In this document: one piece after another, positions 38,699 to 50,330 of the stretch | Layout of the letters: each line of letters starts with the position of its first letter | Numbering within the stretch: the first letter of the stretch is position 1 | Source of the DNA: Acanthochlamys bracteata | Taxonomy: Eukaryota > Streptophyta > Magnoliopsida > Pandanales > Velloziaceae | Direction: 5' to 3' | Assembly: GCA_019914995.1 (NCBI GenBank) | Contig: CM034144.1 | Span: 2,481,489 to 2,545,488 of the forward strand | Length of the DNA: 64,000 nucleotides | Translations under genes and position numbers: made by a program | Notes under the pieces: generated by a model | The model's database searches: none | Told to the model about the DNA's origin: nothing | Seen by the model: the letters and a program-made list of their open reading frames with translations, nothing else

Positions 38699-41111
38699 GT
38701 TGGTGCTTATATGTAGGGGCCGTTTTGACTGTACTTAAACTTTTTAAGCTTTTGAGATAAAGTTGTTTTATAATGCATATATGTGTATATAGAAACAATT
38801 AAAACCGTATTAGCTCTTGATGTACGTATGAATATCCACATACACTGAAGGTCCTCAAATCTTGAACAAAAGCAACAACAACATCATAGTAACAATATTG
38901 AACATAATTTGCAGAACAACCACAGATTCAACAACATTTCTCACTTATTAGATATAATAGGTATTCAAATTCAAGCTTGACACTGTAATTCTACATAGAG
39001 GTGTTGGGAGTGTTTATGAAATGGAGCTTTTCTGAAATAGATGGTATTTTTTATCCTATTTTGAAAAAACGAACTCTACTTTTCTACATAAAATAAATAA
39101 AAACTAGATCTTACAACGTAGAATTTTCTATACTTTTCAAATTTTTAAATAAATTATATAGAACATTGTACAAGATTTATTGAAAAATACGAAATGGAAT
39201 GGAGCGTTGAAACGCTGCCAAACGCACGTCAAACCGCCTCCATAGTCTTGCATAGCACTTGGAGTTAGAACACTAGCATTCTAGCAGTAGACATGGTAGA
39301 ATACATACACAGACAAGCTCATGTTTCTGACACAATTCCAACTCAAATTTGAGGCAAATGCCTAAATAGAGCAGCTCGTGATAAAGAGGCTTTGGTCCGT
39401 AATTAACTTGACTCCACCAAATCTCTTCATGCCTGCAATGGGTTGCATGGTGACCAGATGGACAGGGTTTGTGTTCCTGAACTTGGCACTGTTTTCTGCT
39501 ATGTGAATCGGCCTCCGTAGATGCAAAAGAATACTGAAACAGAATAAGGATTTCAGAAAAGTAAACGATTTACCTATAGTTTTGGATACCTTTCCAAAAG
39601 ATCCCATAACTATGCGACATGTTTGCAAAAAAGCAGAAATAAGTGCCTATAGTGGGATTCACATTGGCAAATAATATGAGAAAAATCATCTAAAGAAAAA
39701 AATTATTTTTTAGCATATCGGATAATATTCTTACCCATGCTTTTTTAACATCATCAGCGAGTTGGAGGCACTGCAATGTGTATGTATGCTCATTCAAAGC
39801 TACAAGGTGTAGAGCAGCTCCGTCATTGAGATATTCTGTTTTGTGATATGAAATCCAGGACAGAAAGAACGAGAATATAATATGAAGTAATACACAACAA
39901 AAAGTTCATGGAAAAATGATAACCAGTAGGGTTCAAGACCTACGCTAGCTTTAAAGGGCATCAAAATCTGAACAACCTCCTAATGCCCATAAGGACAAGC
40001 TTGCATCAGAGCAGTCTGTCATTGACAATTCAGAAACAAGTAATTCAAATGCAGATCACAACTTTATACTAAGTCTAAGAATAAATGCAAACTACTACAG
40101 CACAAAGTCAGTATTAATGTAACAGACTTCCAATGTTATACTATGAACTTGTGTAGTGCCAAATGAAGTATCTCACCTGTCCACGAATGTTCCTGAAATT
40201 AATGTCAAAACTAGACTCAAGCAACAATGAGAAAATTTGCAACAACAAACCTGCAATTTTTAAATAAACAACTAATAACTTGACATAGAATTTCTTCAAG
40301 AATTACAAGCAATCAACACTGAAAGCAAACGCTTTTACAGAAACACTACCGTGAGGTCAGAGAAGATTATAGGATTGATGCATAAATGCTTGTATGCAAA
40401 TCAAGGATCTTGATCACACAAGCACAACAATAGCAGAAAACAAGCCATAAAATACAATATGAATTTCTGTGATCTCCCTAAAATAGTAAAAAAGGCGAAA
40501 CCTACACGTACTGGGGCTTTATTATTAATATCTAGTCCAATCTGTTTTTATCAATGGATGTATTCAATCAATATATCAATCGATCAGACTGCAAACCAAC
40601 AACCATCATAGTAAGATGAATTGAGGTTGATCATTCCAAATTAGAATGGAAAAGTAAAACTGAACTTTGGACTTCAGCTGAAGTTCTTAACAAAAGTTGA
40701 AGAAGAACTTAACTAGAAACTTCACCTAGACCCAAAGAACTCAAGGTGGTCTCCATCTAAATAATGAACCATCCTGCCTGCTTCATTGCAGGAGCTGATA
40801 CAAACTTCAAAAAGCTTTAGAATCGAAGCCAAGCTTCATTAATCCTTCTAAATCACTTCCCTACTAAGTGAAGAAAACAAATTTCCAGAGAGTCCTAACT
40901 CAAGAAAAAGGAAAACAATCAAAATCGAACTTAAAAAGGATGCCAAAATCAGAATGTAAATCAATTTAAACACATAGAGAGACTCTGCTGCTTCTTCTAG
41001 ATTATTTCCTTACTTAATCTAACAAAAAATAATTAAAAAAAGTGCTCCACAGAATCCTTCAATGCTGGCTCTGGTATGAAATCAAACTCCCGAATACTTC
41101 AAAATCAAAGC

Positions 41112-41173
<62 letters not shown>

Positions 41174-44100
41174 CACATCACTGATTGTTTTAGATCATTT
41201 CTGTGCTAAACCTAGTAAAAAAAATCTCTACAGAATCCTTCATTGCTAGCTACTGGTCAACCAAATAAAAGTCCCAAAAATATCCAAAGTTAAACCATCT
41301 CAGAGCAACAACACAGAAATAGAAGGAGAGTCGTAGAGTTTAGAAAAAGTCTCCACAAGATACTCCGTTGCTAACACTGATCGATTTCAACTCAAAAAAC
41401 CCAAAAAATAAAAATCAAAGCATCAAGCAACAACAACAGCAGCATAGAGAGAAACAAGCTTGAGCTTATTAGGGGTTTGTAGAACTAACCAAAAAATTGT
41501 ATTGATACCATTGAGAAGAATAAGCAAGCTCATAAAGCGGTCGAAAGAAGTAAGCCAGAGCTCGCGAGCTCTGTTAGGATTCCTACCTACTCGTCGATGG
41601 TTGTTTCGGGCATCAATTGGGGTTGCGAAGATGAAAAAATAGGATGAAGGGAAGGAGAAGGAAGGAGTTTCGGTGCCAATCGGAGAGAAACTGACGAAGA
41701 GTGCATCTCACGCACGGGAAGGATCGCTGCCGATCACGAGAGAAGGAGAAGAAAAATGGGAAGAACGAAAATGAGAGCACTGTGTTAGATCAGTTTGGTA
41801 GAATTTCATATATCGTTGTAATTTCGATGACTTACTGCGAGCAAAATGGTCATTTACACTGGCAGTGAAGAAAGCCCTGCGCGGTTTTTTTCTAAAAGCA
41901 CCGAATTGGTGCTTTTGTTTCACTGTTGAAAGCTGCTTACAACAACTTAAAGCAGGCATTGCCAAATACAAATTTTACTGTATTGTGCCTATTTCGAGCT
42001 TAAAGCTCAAAATAAGCACATCCAAATGGGCCCACAGGCTTTAGGCTGTCTGACCTTCTGTAAGCTGAAATATTTCTGCACCAACAGCAGTGTGGTGCTC
42101 ACCTAGGAATACTAATGTCTATGATGACTTCATGCTATTCGGATTCTAAAATTGCACTAGTTTAGATATTCTGTATAAGATATATTCTTTACTTGATGAG
42201 TCTTTCCTTCATCCTCGATTCTTTTCACTGCAATAAAAAAACAGAATCTGTTCTCCTTCATTTGCCTTTGTATACCCTCATTAACTATGAGAAGAGACGT
42301 AATCTTTTGTCCTTTTCTGTTTTTGCTCTTTCCCATCTTTATAAAAACAACCTACACAGAGCCAAATTGTTTGCTTCTTGTTCTGATCAAGCAATAAAAG
42401 TAAACTTTTCATGAGTCGATAAGGTTTCAACACTCGTCATATGTGAGAAAAAGCATGCTGTAATTTGTGAAGTACAGACTTAGAAATAGAAGTCTTGTAG
42501 AGCCTTGTATGGAGAATGCTGTTAAAAACAAGAATTCTCTAATTTAAATCATTCTAAAACCCTCTCCTGTTTTAAGGTGTGCTGTCACTCAAATTTTTGG
42601 TGAAAGCACTTATAAAGATAAAAAAGCATACTACTGCTTTTTCCTTACTTTTGCATGTTACTAACGATCCAAACTTCCTTTCTTCGCAGGCAAAGGAAAA
42701 ATAATCTTTATAGGGGTGCAGATGGTAATTTAATTGCCAATAAGAATTTCTCTTCTCTTAGTCAGCTTTTACATCTTCTGAAATTCCTTTTGAGTTTCAC
42801 TTATGTGGTTATATGTCAACACCTGAATTAGATCCCTTGGTTAGTCGAGATGACCTAAGATATAAGCTTATGCAAAAAAGTTCATCTAGTCAAAGTAAAG
42901 CCACTGATAGGGGACGACATCACGTAGACCTCCGTGTAAAGCTCACTAGACCATCACAGAGACCATTAAGATCTAATGTTCATGAGGACATGCCAGAATC
43001 AAAGGGCCCTGCTCAAAAGAAGCGAATTGCTCCAGCAAGAAGTGCAGATGACCTTCTCCGCATGAAAACTTCAAGAAGACCCCATTCTACCTGGATGTTG
43101 GATGCCCAGAGGCATAGATCCCTAAATCGGCTTGTAGTTGGTTCTTCTTGGGGCATCTCGCCTCCAAGAAGTTACAATGAGCTTCAGCATGTTCCATCAT
43201 ATAGGTCTGGAGAAGCTTCAAGGCCATCATCATTCCCAGCAACTGGTGTTGAACTAGTAAGGCCTATACCCTATGCTAGCAAGCCAGCTACTCTAATGGA
43301 ACCTCCCAAGACTATTTTCCAAGTTCCTCCACCCAGCAATGTACATAAAAGTGCATATGTGGTACTTTCTGAATCCTAATTTGTTTTCTATTATAAAATC
43401 TGCAGTTCTTATTGGTCCTTATCTCTATTGCTGATCTATATACTTCTGCTGCTACTTAATCAATGATGTTTAAGCTGATTGCTTGTGGATTTTGCTACTT
43501 GATTAATGTGTTCATATTCTTGTATTAATGTTACTGTTTTGTGCATTCATGTTTGCTTCTTTTTCTCATGCTTGGAGTTTACATAAGCATTCTATGAGAG
43601 AATAAAGAGGGTAGTGTAGTACTTTTCTGACAAATATTCCTCTTTTTTGATGGTTACTGTGGCTTGGAGGACATCTTTAAAACGTCTTATTTCAGATTTC
43701 TTATGATTGTATAATCAGCACCTCTTTTCGAAAGAAATGAAAATGCGAAATTAGATGTTATTGAGAAGCCATACATTTCATAGCCTCAGACAAGTAATAG
43801 CAAGCCATTTTTATCATTGTTTCAAGAAACTTATCTCTTTAAAACTTTTTACAGTACATTCGCGCTACCTTGTCCAACTAAAATAGAAAAGACGTATCAC
43901 TCTTTACTTAAAAATGGTATTTGTTCTGGTAGAGATATACTGGACTGTAATTGATGACTCTTTTAGCCGCTCTTTTCACAATAATGTTCTTTGTTTCCTT
44001 CTCGGAGCCCAGTCACTTTATTCTGCCCACTGGTATCTCTGAATTGTGATTTGGCACCTTTAAAGCAGGAAAGGATCATTGATATAATGTTCGTGCTATG

Positions 44101-46828
44101 ATCCTTGTAGTGATTACTGAATTAGTTTGATTTATTGTTCATTGGATAAAGTGATCTTATCTATCTACTATGTTTACTAACTAACCCACTCGTGTGGACA
44201 TAGAGCAGCAACTTACGTATATAGCATATTATGTGGTTTACTTTTGGTAGTAGATGGATGGAGCTTCCTTTCATTCATACTGAATTCTTAAATTTTGTTA
44301 TATTTACTTTGTCTTATGCCTTGTGTTTTTCCTTTCCCTTTGCAGCCTGATCAAACAGTTACAGTTACTGGCTTGCTTCACCAGTTGGGATTAGAAAAAT
44401 ATGTGATTACATTTCAGGCAGAGGAGGTATCTTGTTTGTTGCTTTTTGAAATTACAGATAGTTCTCTCTATTTTAGTTGCTATAACTTCTGGCGTCTTTA
44501 TCTAGATGCTTGCAAACATACCTTTTAATTAAACTAATATTGCCAAGGTAAAAGCCAGCTTGCTGAATAAACTAGATCTTTATCCTGCTTACGTTTAATG
44601 GTGATTCTGGTCAAGTAGGGGATGAAAGAACATTAGGTGCATGTTAGGCTAATTGAACTACTTTAGTTGATTGAATTAAATGCTCATCTCTAAGATGCAG
44701 TCCATGACCAAGTAGGACTTCAATTGCTTTGGCATGGTTCGCTAAAAGTCCAATTGGGATGCTGGCTAGTTCATGACTTCATTCGGAAATATGTAGTTGC
44801 GCAGACAACCAAGTAGATAATTGCAGCTCCCATTGGTGTAGAGAAATTGTGAATGCACATCTATTTTTTCATAAAACCTAACAAATTCACAGTGTTGTAT
44901 TGCTCAAACATTGATTTGGAAGAAAGCATTTAACAGTTTGAGAATACATTTTTTTTTTTTTTTGCATTTTGAGAAAATCTTAATTAAGAGTCACTAGATT
45001 AGTAGATTTTCTGGTAGTATAGTTTCACAAACTTTACTTGCTCATTTGTAGGTCGACATGTCTGCACTCAAACAGATGGGAGATAATGACCTCAAGGAAT
45101 TGGGAATTCCAATGGTATATATCAGTTCATATGCATCTGCAATGCATTTGCCAAAACTTATATGTTTCTGCTGCTTGTACTTTCATGGATACCTCAGAAG
45201 GGACTTTGTCATTACTATCTCTTATGAGCTACTATTAGAAGTTTTGCCACTTTAAACCTGTAGTCATATTTGTCTTCAAGTGCAACTTATCACCCTAGGC
45301 ATGTCCACAAAATTCACTGCAGCTGTTGAAGATGTCTTAGAGCAATTGTGTTCATTGCATCCCAGATATGTAGAAGGATTAAGCTTCTGTTCATATAGCC
45401 TATATCATAGCAATGATATAACCTAGCCTTTATCTCAGTAGGCAGGGCCGTATATAGAGAATCCTACATTATCGTCCTTATGAAAAATGCATTAACTTCG
45501 ACCGTTGATGGTGGATCCTTTCCTCCAGAGTTTCCTAATATCTTGTTCAATATTTAATTCAGTTTAACATCCACCATAAATTTAGAATTGATTTGGTTGG
45601 TTTGTACATGTGAATAACAACAAAAGCATGTTAAGTATCCTAAAGCTGAATTATCTTTACTAAGCTCCCTTGTGAACAAGTAAAAAATATCTGAGTTTTA
45701 TTTTGTGGATTTACAGCTAGAAGGAGATTATTTGCGTTAGATCATTCATTTTTATGTTTGGTCTAGCAGATAACTTGAATGAATGCTATCAGCATTCTTT
45801 TTATTTTTTTCCCTGGCAGTAGTTCGCTGCAGGGTCCTTTTATAAGCTTTCACTATGTCAATAGAAATAACGTTCAAGTATGTCTTTGATATTGTATCTC
45901 CTCATAAGGTGCTCTTTTGAAAAGTATGCCTTTTGTTTTTTTCCTTGTTAAACTAAAATTGAAATTGGTTTTCAGATTTAACACCCTAATATTTTCTTAA
46001 ATCTCATGCTTTTGTAGCTTAGAGATAGTACCCGTTACTTAATCTCTTTATAGATCCACAGCATCCTCCATTGATGTTATTTTGCACTCTTGTTGTTTTA
46101 TAGATAGGAGATGATAATAACTTCTTGAAAGTCAGGTTCTTTAGTTACTTGTAATCAGACTCGTGTTAAGTCTACTTTCTGCAGACAACAAAGTCTATAA
46201 AGCGAGTTATCTCTGAGATTGATTATCCATTCAATCTACTAATTAAGCCTTACGTTCTTGGAATTTTAATACTGAAATCAGAAGCAGATGCATGACAGCT
46301 CCTAGTATTTGGTATCTTCTATAAACTACAGTGAAGCACATAAAAATGAAAACAGTAGTTAAATTTGGTGATTAGGTCTTATTTGTAAATATGTGAAGTT
46401 GGTAATCATTTCCTTGTCAGTGCATTTCCTGCATATGTACATCCATGTCTTGTATTTATGAAAATATTGTATTGGTTATGAGGCAATATCATTTTTATGA
46501 AGCAGTCTGGTTTGCTGTTACCAGGTATCACATGAAACCTGAGATTTTTGGCATTTAGCTTCCTAGAGTGAATGGACTTGTGCTTGCCACTACTCAAGAG
46601 GGATTCTTGTGATATCCTGAATGAGCAGTTAACATTGGTTTTTGCCCCCTCTTTTGAACAGGACAAAAAAGTCTATAGGTTTTGCATATTACAGCATCCA
46701 GCTAGCATCTTGGTTTCCTAAATGCTGTCATTTCAATGACCACTATTGTTTGGGTATTGCAGGGTCCTAGGAAGAAAATCCTCCTAGCAGTACAACCACG
46801 TCAAAAGCGGCATCCATTAGAACAATGA
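33732..46828 (+). CDS. Plant SAM (sterile alpha motif) domain protein, 319 aa
   Basis: Function is not established; the C-terminal SAM domain suggests protein-protein or RNA interaction. Plant members are often labelled 'ankyrin repeat and SAM domain-containing protein 6', although this one has no ankyrin repeats. Seven coding exons in consistent phase: 33732-33779 (MSAGRQVTINLGRGVQ), 35226-35362 (KRSIQERLRSNLEAQ), 42690-42724, 42832-43361 (DDLRYKLMQK, VDLRVKLTRP, ISPPRSYNEL), 44346-44426 (LLHQLGLEKYVITFQAEE), 45052-45114 (VDMSALKQMGDNDLKELGIP) and 46763-46828 (GPRKKILLAVQPRQKR, stop). The SAM domain occupies about residues 252-312; residues 1-250 are basic, Ser/Arg/Pro-rich and probably disordered. 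The short intron 42725-42831 is chosen because it restores the frame at DxxLVSRDDLRYK. A C/T-rich 5' leader (33390-33500) and a likely leader intron ending near 33660 precede the ATG. Intron 2 is 7.3 kb and full of insertions. Confidence 0.85.
36077..36735 (-). other. Mitochondrial DNA insert (NUMT) with a fragment of rrn18
   Basis: Read on the minus strand, 36135-36077 gives GCTAACGCGTGAAACACTCC followed by GCCTG and, after a few changes, GGTCACAAGACCG. This is the conserved stretch of plant mitochondrial 18S rRNA that precedes the CAAGACCGAAACTC region. The following 600 bases have markedly higher G+C than the surrounding intron and mitochondrial-style composition (for example GGTCGAGAGGCTCTTGG), but I cannot name their mitochondrial genes. 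The rRNA part is a truncated, mutated fragment. It lies in the second intron of the SAM gene. The right border is approximate. Confidence 0.65.
36760..36930. repeat. Dispersed repeat related to 27200-27305
   Basis: GTGGTCCGATTGAGCTGAAA, GTTCTTCATATCCAACGG and GAGATCGATTTAGAGGTC align with the second copy near 27.2 kb. GTGCCCATATA occurs on both sides (36591 and 36909), which may mark the insertion. Non-coding. Confidence 0.45.
37560..38480. mobile_element. Nested MITE cluster in the SAM-gene intron
   Basis: 37570-37988 opens with CATGTTTGGATAAG and closes with CTTGTTCCCAAACATGGCC, an inverted pair. 37980-38066 plus 38319-38470 align with one continuous stretch at 63120-63270 (for example TAGGGCTTATTTATAAGCAC against GAGGCTTATTTTATAAGCAC). 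The Tourist MITE at 38067 therefore sits inside an older element. No coding capacity. Confidence 0.55.
38067..38315 (+). mobile_element. Tourist-like MITE, copy 3, with TCA target duplication
   Basis: It starts GGGAGCATTTGCAAAGCG and ends CCCAAACGCCCCC, with TCA on both sides (38064-38066 and 38316-38318). The core AAAAATTCTACGTAGTAAG with GATCTTTTTATTGC matches copy 1. It is inserted in another MITE. Confidence 0.7.
38667..38697 (+). repeat. (TC)n microsatellite
   Basis: About 30 bases of perfect TC repeat in the SAM-gene intron. Confidence 0.95.
38998..39232 (-). mobile_element. Tourist-like MITE, copy 4, reversed
   Basis: Its core GATCTTACAACGTAGAATTT is the reverse complement of the core of copies 1 and 3. 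Left end GTGTTGGGAGTGTTT and right end AAACGCTGCCAAACGCAC are inverted. Ends are approximate. Confidence 0.6.
39741..40205 (-). pseudogene. XBAT-like ankyrin E3 ligase fragment
   Basis: On the minus strand, in exon order: NIRGQ (about 40202-40187, between CAG and GTGAG), then TALMQACPYGH, a stop, EVVQILMPFKAS (40019-39940), then EYLNDGAALHLVALNEHTYT (39836-39741, before GTAAG). In plant XBAT31/33-type RING ligases the corresponding run is RGQTALMQAC-YGHWEVVQ and a YLxGxTALHxAAxNGH repeat, so the order is right. The Trp of GHWEVVQ is a TAG stop here, and no RING domain or other ankyrin repeats could be found. It is a partial, intron-containing relic, antisense in the SAM-gene intron. A separate frame at 39362-39628 was considered but not tied to it. 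Confidence 0.6.
41040..41450. repeat. Three diverged tandem copies around a (GA)n run
   Basis: CTCCACAGAATCCTTCAATGCTGG (41045), its variant CTCTACAGAATCCTTCATTG (41226) and CTCCACAAGATACTCCGTTG (41347) head three units that also share an A-rich CCAAAAAT/AAATCAAAGCA part. A perfect (GA)n of about 54 bases interrupts the first unit at 41117-41170. Non-coding. Confidence 0.5.
41117..41170 (+). repeat. (GA)n microsatellite
   Basis: Perfect AG/GA dinucleotide run of about 54 bases in the SAM-gene intron, likely length-polymorphic. Confidence 0.95.
41870..42033. mobile_element. One end of a small foldback/MITE-like element
   Basis: The right end, read inward, is GGGCCCATTTGGATGTGCTT followed by AGCTTTAAGCTC. 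The hairpin AAAGCACCGAATTGGTGCTTTT lies at 41896-41917. A partly similar inverted sequence, GGGCCGTTTTGACTGTACTT, starts at 38717. The left border of the element is not settled. Confidence 0.35.
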
Positions 46829-47693
46829 ATCTGCTTTCCCTGGGGAAAGATTAATCTACTTCCCCTTAAACATTATTGCTGTTTTCAGAGGTACTTGTTA
46901 TGTACAAAGTGCAGAAAATGAAACTTAGTCTTGTTCTTCATGTGATTTTGGTGTCTAGTGAAGTTTCTACTTTTGTATGAAATGGAGTATAGCAAAGTTG
47001 CTGCCACAATTAAGGACTTAATTGAAATTTAGGACTTAAAAAAATCTAAAGAAACCATTACACAAAATGGTTGTGGAAGGACGCACAAACTGTCTTCTGA
47101 CCCTACTGTCGGGCTGTAGCATGTGCACTAAGGAATTTTTAAAACTAGTAAACATCTTCATTGAGACCACAGCATGCTACAAGCTGAGTATTGGTTCATG
47201 AAATTTTAGTTGTCCATGGTGCTTAACATTATATTCCTTGAATTTGAAGCATCTTCTGTTTTAAAAGTAAACTGTGGCATTATGGATTTTGACTTTTTTC
47301 TGCAGGTTCCACCGTGGGAGATTGGTTGTTAGCATTAGCATTATGATATCACATCATGATAGAGTCAGGGTTGATATTTGTTAGCAAGCGGCATGTACAT
47401 GTAACTTGAAACTGTTGTGATGTAATCAGAATTTGTAACTCATTTATCCAATGATTTTTGGCTGCTTCTGTCCTTAAAATTCAAGAATTGTAACTACAGC
47501 TTTGCAGCCCAAGCTTATTCAGAGAACAGTGTCTGAACCATATCAGTATTTAGTTAGATGAAACTGCATTTGTTTGCAAATATTGCTCTTTTCTTCTGTT
47601 TTGATTTTCTGTACATATTCAGCGGACTACGACATAGATGTGTATTCAAAGGTGACATGGAAGGCAAAGGAAAGAAGCAACTTTGAAATAGTA

Positions 47694-48399
47694 TCACCAT
47701 GCTTTGATGGGAGGAGGAGAAGACAATCTCTGCTTTTCATTTCTCCCGCAGGCAACGGTGTTCCATGCAGGCAATCGACGAACGTTTGAATTAAGTGTTC
47801 TGCAAGCATGTTCCGAGGGGAACCTGTGCTTTAGGCAGACTTTGACGTGGCAGAGCTTGCAGGTGCTGCTGTTCGAGAAGGTCAGGGTCTCCTTGCATCT
47901 CTTAACAGGGCACGTTGGTTTTTTCTTCTTGCTAGGGTCGCAATTGCCTGAACTTTCGTGTTTATCAAGGATGGATTTCTCGTCTTCGCCTGCTTTCTTC
48001 TCTATCGCAATGCCGCATGTTTCGCACACAACAACAATCCTGCTATTGTGCTCCGCGTCAGAGCAGTCGTGTGCGTTATATGTTCTATGCTCCAAGCAAA
48101 ACACCTGAAACGTACAAGAAAGAAATTCCATGGCAAACTCAGCATTGAAAGTCTTAGACAGAAAAAGCTTATCTAGACTTAGCCGGACGATAGCGCTAAA
48201 AGGATTCGAAAGTACTGAGATAATGAAATGAATTCGAAAACGAAGTATTGATGATTTTAGGATGAAATCATATGCGTGTGTTGATGTGGTATACCTTATT
48301 ACAGCCTGCACACTTGAAGGGCAAGAAATCCAACTGATTGCAGTCTTCTCGCTCGCAGTGCTGTCCGAGGTCAGGGAACGCTTCGGTGCCACCGCCCAT
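47694..48399 (-). CDS. AN1 zinc-finger stress-associated protein, SAP12 type, 171 aa
   Basis: Members of the two-AN1 SAP group (Arabidopsis SAP12/PMZ, SAP13) are stress-induced zinc-finger proteins; a redox- or ubiquitin-linked role is proposed for the family but not visible here. Two exons: 48399-48295 and 48104-47694, with a 190-base GT-AG intron between residues 35 and 36. AN1 domain 1 uses Cys15, Cys20, Cys30, Cys33, Cys38, His41, His47 and Cys49. A C2HC-like linker motif uses Cys62, Cys65, His84 and Cys90. AN1 domain 2 uses Cys100, Cys105, Cys117, Cys120, Cys125, His128, His134 and Cys136. All ligands are present. The tail (137-171) is basic and ends PPPIKAW. There is no A20 domain, as usual for this subgroup. 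The gene is convergent with the SAM gene (866 bases between stops) and has a TATA box and a heat-shock-element-like site upstream. It appears intact. Confidence 0.93.
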
Positions 48400-48547
48400 G
48401 TTCTTCTTCTCCGATTGATGATTGCTCTTTTGCTTCTATGTTTAGGATTTTATCGGAATGAACAGATTACCTCTGAGTTCTGATTGATACAAAAAAGGAA
48501 AAGTCCTGTATTGTTGTTATACGTACGAAGGGGAAGAAATAGAAGAC

Positions 48548-48555
48548 TATTTATA
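48548..48555 (-). promoter_or_regulatory. TATA box of the AN1 zinc-finger gene
   Basis: TATAAATA on the minus strand, about 150 bases upstream of the ATG at 48399. Spacing suggests a leader of about 110-120 bases. Confidence 0.6.
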
Positions 48556-48682
48556 AGTTGTGAGTTTATTGAAAGTGGTGGTACGGCGGTTTCATATTAC
48601 TTCATAGGAAAGGCCAGGGATTGGTGAGTTCGACAAGGGAAAGACACCAGAAAATTATCAGCGTTGACGGTTATACAGTTGT

Positions 48683-48700
48683 TTCTAGATCTTTCGAGAC
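48683..48700. promoter_or_regulatory. Heat-shock-element-like site
   Basis: TTCTAGATCTTTCGAGAC follows the alternating TTCnnGAAnnTTCnnGAA pattern at all but two bases. It lies about 285 bases upstream of the AN1-gene ATG and about 130 bases upstream of its TATA box. Stress control is inferred. Confidence 0.4.
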
Positions 48701-49429
48701 CCTTTCTCAATTCGCTGTACATCTATGACTCTTGAGAAGCCCAACGAAGAAATGTTGTAGAATCATAATTATAAAAATCGGACCGAATATTGACCCGAAA
48801 TATCATCCGGATCAATAAATTATGGTTGACCCGATGGGTCAATTAGTACGTGATTTAGTCCACTACTACTGACTACTCCACTCTGGTCTATTCAGAGAAC
48901 ATCACAAGTAGAGTTATTGACCACACAGCTAGACAGTAAGAAATCATTCCAGACAGCAAAAACTTTTTATCAAAAAGATAAAAATATATCAACATTTAGT
49001 TTTCAAATTTCAACTTAACTATGAATGTTACATAAATTTGAACTTCTAGCTTCAAGAATAATACAATTAATACCAACTGAAAAGCAAAATATTCATCGCT
49101 AACATCCAAACAGCATTAGCCTCTCAATTTTTAAGTTCTAACAACATTAAGAGCTTTGCAGTTTTGCTGAGAGATCATAAATTACTCTTCAAATCTTCAG
49201 TTGTGCATGAGGGTAAAAAAAACCTACAATTCAAGGCTTCAATTCTGTTAGACAATCAGCAATCCCATACTGCTACATGTGCAATGTTATAACATGAAAG
49301 AAACATTAATCAGCCAGCCATCTGTAGTAATCTAGTTTGTAAAGTAAAAATTAAATATGTTATAACATGCAGAAAATAAAGGTATGAAGGATTTATTTAT
49401 CACTTCTGTTTTGTAAAGAAAAATCAATT

Positions 49430-50270
49430 TTGTTTTGTTGTCAGCAATTCAATGCCATACTAGTGCTTATACTATATAAAAGATATTTCACATACAAGAA
49501 AAATCTATGCTAGGTCTGGCAAGTAGAACAAAGCCTACAAGTGCCATACTAATGCAAGAAAATTTTAAGTTCCAATTTCTATTTCTGTTTTCTGTTTGGC
49601 AGTAAGAAAAATATTTCACATACAAATGTCATACTAGTGCTTATACTAAATAAAAAAATAATACAGAAAATTCAAGAATAAGCTAGACAGCAAGAAAAAA
49701 CATCCCACATATAAAAATAACATATTAGTGGTATGTTGGTAAGCCAATAAGGCTATAAGCCTCTGTCTAGTAAACCAGTTATTTCACAAATCAGTAAGTC
49801 ACTACCCAGCAAGAAAAAAATCCTATGTTGGCAACAAGAAAAGAATTTCAGTCTGCCAAAGTGGTGCTTATACTACATAAAAAATTCAGAAAGTCCTAAC
49901 CTATGCTGGCAACAACAAAAAAAAAAATTCACAATAAACCACTAAGCCACTGTCCAGTAAGAAAAAAACCCTATGCTGGCAGCAAAAAAAAAAATTCTGT
50001 TTGCCAAATTGGTGCTTATACTACATAAAAAAAAATCCATAAAGCCTTAACCTATGCTGGGAGCAAGAAAAAAATTTCACAACAAATCACTAAGCCACTG
50101 CCTAGTAAGAAAAAAACCGTATACTAAATTTCAGTCTACCAAACTGGTGCTTATACTACATAAAAAAAATCCAGAAAGCCTTAACTATGCTGGCAGCAAG
50201 AAAAAAAATCACAACAAACCACTAAGCCACTACCCAGTAAAAAAATTCACAACAAAAAAACTAGCAAATT
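49430..50270. repeat. Degenerate tandem array inside the hAT element
   Basis: The word GTGCTTATACTACATAAAAA or close variants recurs at 49463, 49637, 49865, 50013 and 50148. In the last three units it is followed by CCTATGCTGGCAGCAAGAAA and ACCACTAAGCCACTGCCCAG. Units are about 135-230 bp and become more regular toward the transposase. It lies between the transposase stop and the left inverted repeat. Confidence 0.65.
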
Positions 50271-50330
50271 AAGAAATCAATAGCAAACAGAATACAGAAC
50301 AAAACTTAGCTCCTATCAAACAGAATTATC

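Noticed and set aside
39362-39628. 88-codon minus-strand ORF near the ankyrin relic
   Set aside because: No ankyrin or RING pattern, and its place in the XBAT order does not fit; likely chance.
47704-48176. Plus-strand ORFs of 134 and 72 codons
   Set aside because: They are antisense shadows of the AN1 zinc-finger exon, whose cysteine/histidine pattern is decisive.
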